Source: B18-G2 sp964432835 (lineage in GTDB: Archaea; Thermoplasmatota; E2; DHVEG-1; B18-G2). From it: DNA of 6,836 nt. The stretch's first letter is position 1. Every line of letters starts with the position of its first letter. The notes below the pieces were generated by a model. That model saw nothing but the letters and a program-made list of their open reading frames with translations. It did not search any database and was not told where the DNA came from. The position numbers were made by a program, and so were the translations under genes. Shown here one piece after another: positions 6,120-6,836 of this stretch. The stretch is taken from assembly GCA_964432835.1 (NCBI GenBank), contig CAYSPA010000063.1:1-6836 (forward strand). Reading direction: 5' to 3'.

Positions 6120-6517
6120 GCAAGGTCGTTGTTACATCCGGAAAGAGAAAAACCGCCATCGCGAGGGCATACATCAAGAAGGGAAAGGGAAGGGTGAGAA
6201 TAAACAACGTCCCCCTCGAGATATACCAGCCCGATATAGCGAGATGGAAGATCATGGAGCCCCTCGTGATGGCGAAGAAGTACTGGAAATCGGTTGATAT
6301 CGATGTGAACGTGCACGGCGGAGGCGTCATGGGACAGGCTTATGCGGTGAGGACCGCGATAGCAAAGAGCCTGGTGGAGTTCACGGGGGATGAGGAGCTG
6401 AAAGACCTCTATCTGAAGTTCGACAGGGGTTTGCTCGTCAGCGACCCGAGGAGAAAGGAGCCAAAGAAGCCACTCGGAAGGGGAGCGAGAAAGAAGAGGC
6501 AGAAATCGTACAGGTGA
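6116..6517 (+). CDS. rps9: 30S ribosomal protein uS9
   Basis: A 133-residue uS9, the small-subunit protein whose C-terminal tail reaches the P-site tRNA. It shows SGKRKTAIARAYIKKGKG (8-25), VHGGGVMGQAYAVRTAIA (67-84), the glycine-rich core, and the basic tail ending GRGARKKRQKSYR; the final KSYR is the conserved tRNA-contacting end. The start overlaps the uL13 stop as ATGA (6116-6119) with no strong ribosome binding site, which indicates translational coupling. All 13 arginine codons are AGA or AGG. Its stop codon is part of the rpoN ribosome binding site. Confidence 0.97.
   Translation: MSKVVVTSGKRKTAIARAYIKKGKGRVRINNVPLEIYQPDIARWKIMEPLVMAKKYWKSVDIDVNVHGGGVMGQAYAVRTAIAKSLVEFTGDEELKDLYLKFDRGLLVSDPRRKEPKKPLGRGARKKRQKSYR
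6513..6517 (+). promoter_or_regulatory. Ribosome binding site of rpoN, overlapping the uS9 stop
   Basis: GGTGA contains the last base of the final uS9 Arg codon pair and its TGA stop (6515-6517), and lies six bases before the rpoN ATG at 6524. A ribosome finishing uS9 would cover this site, so the two genes are probably translated in concert. Confidence 0.75.
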
Positions 6518-6523
6518 GATTGT

Positions 6524-6748
6524 ATGATAATTCCCGTGAGATGTTTCTCGTGTGGTAAGGTCATAGGTTCCGTCTACGAGGAGTTCAAGAGGAGATGCGA
6601 GGAGTACAAGAAAGCCATCGAGAGCGGTGAGAAACCAAAGGAAACACCGAAGGAAATTCTGGATGACCTCGGGATAACGAGGTACTGCTGTAGAAGAATG
6701 TTACTTAGCCATGTTGACCTGCTCGAGGAAGCTGCACCTTACGAATAA
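6524..6748 (+). CDS. rpoN: DNA-directed RNA polymerase subunit N (Rpb10 homologue)
   Basis: A 74-residue archaeal RpoN, the small zinc-binding subunit that sits with Rpo3/Rpo11 in the polymerase assembly platform (not the bacterial sigma factor of the same name). The zinc site is intact: Cys7 and Cys10 in PVRCFSCGK, and Cys55-Cys56 in RYCCRRMLLSH, the Rpb10 signature. Between the two halves a charged stretch of about 20 residues (25-44, Lys/Glu/Pro-rich) is longer than the roughly 9-12 residues I recall in other archaeal RpoN proteins, which explains much of the extra length. It is the last gene of the operon before the tRNA; rpoK, a common neighbour, is not within the window. Confidence 0.96.
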   Translation: MIIPVRCFSCGKVIGSVYEEFKRRCEEYKKAIESGEKPKETPKEILDDLGITRYCCRRMLLSHVDLLEEAAPYE

Positions 6749-6749
6749 C

Positions 6750-6758
6750 TAAAATATA
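6750..6758 (+). promoter_or_regulatory. TATA box for tRNA-Arg
   Basis: TAAAATATA, two bases after the rpoN stop. Its centre is about 27 bases before the first base of the tRNA (6782), the standard archaeal distance, so the transcript would start at or next to the mature 5' end. Confidence 0.6.
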
Positions 6759-6760
6759 CC

Positions 6761-6777
6761 CTTTTTCTATTATTATA
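6761..6777 (+). terminator. T-rich probable terminator of the eL18-rpoN operon
   Basis: CTTTTTC followed by a TATTATTAT stretch. Archaeal polymerase often stops at such T-runs without a hairpin. It lies 13 bases after the rpoN stop and between the tRNA TATA box and the tRNA. Inferred from base composition and position only. Confidence 0.45.
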
Positions 6778-6781
6778 TTCG

Positions 6782-6836
6782 GGGCGCGTGGCCTAGCCAG
6801 GATAGGGCGCTGGCCTTCTAAGCCAGTGGTCGCGGG
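6782..6836 (+). tRNA. tRNA-Arg (anticodon TCT), 5' part, cut by the window edge
   Basis: About 55 bases of a tRNA are present. The 5' acceptor strand is GGGCGCG (6782-6788), then T8 and G9. The D arm pairs GCCT (6791-6794) with GGGC (6805-6808), one pair being a G-U wobble. The anticodon stem CTGGC/GCCAG (6810-6814 and 6822-6826) holds the loop CTTCTAA, giving anticodon TCT at 6817-6819, which reads AGA and, by wobble, AGG. A five-base variable loop (6827-6831) and the 5' half of the T stem, GCGGG, end the window. The T loop and 3' acceptor strand are outside it. There is no intron in the anticodon loop. The codons it reads are by far the main arginine codons of this genome segment. Confidence 0.95.

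Overview
The window is from an archaeon, most likely a euryarchaeote. The evidence is a divergent L10e-type uL16 gene, the gene cluster eL18-uL13-uS9-rpoN (eL18 and RNA polymerase subunit N occur in archaea and eukaryotes, not bacteria), a radical-SAM/GNAT Elp3 of the archaeal type, GGTGA ribosome binding sites, TATA-like promoters at the right distance from starts, and a tRNA-Arg. Arginine is encoded almost only by AGA/AGG: by hand count, 40 of 41 Arg codons in eL18, uL13, uS9 and rpoN. The style fits a methanogen- or alkanotroph-related euryarchaeote, but I cannot name a genus.

Layout. (1) 1-263 (+): the 3' end of a membrane metalloprotease of the M50/site-2 protease family, cut by the left edge. 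(2) 260-760 (-): ribosomal protein uL16 (L10e), converging on the protease so that the two stop codons interlock in TTAA. (3) 761-913: a divergent promoter region. (4) 914-2488 (+) elp3 and 2510-3388 (+) a DUF89 metal-dependent phosphatase, probably co-transcribed. (5) 3483-4706 (+): a GT-A glycosyltransferase of the mannosylglycerate synthase/GpgS type, with its own ribosome binding site and probable promoter. (6) 4711-5235 (-): a SLOG-fold nucleotide-binding protein (TIGR00725-like), tail to tail with the glycosyltransferase. (7) 5236-5333: a short divergent promoter region with one near-palindromic TATA element that could serve both directions. (8) 5334-6748 (+): a tight operon eL18-uL13-uS9-rpoN. 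(9) 6749-6836: a T-rich end plus TATA box, then the 5' part of tRNA-Arg(UCU), cut by the right edge.

Most of the window is information processing: three 50S proteins and one 30S protein apart from uL16's separate location, an RNA polymerase subunit, a tRNA wobble-uridine modifier and a tRNA that could be its substrate. The central part may also concern a small sugar solute: a phosphatase-family gene lies directly upstream of a glycosyltransferase resembling those that make glycosylglycerates. I see no mobile element, CRISPR array, phage gene or wholly new system. No gene-free stretch exceeds 300 bases; the longest is 153 bases (761-913).
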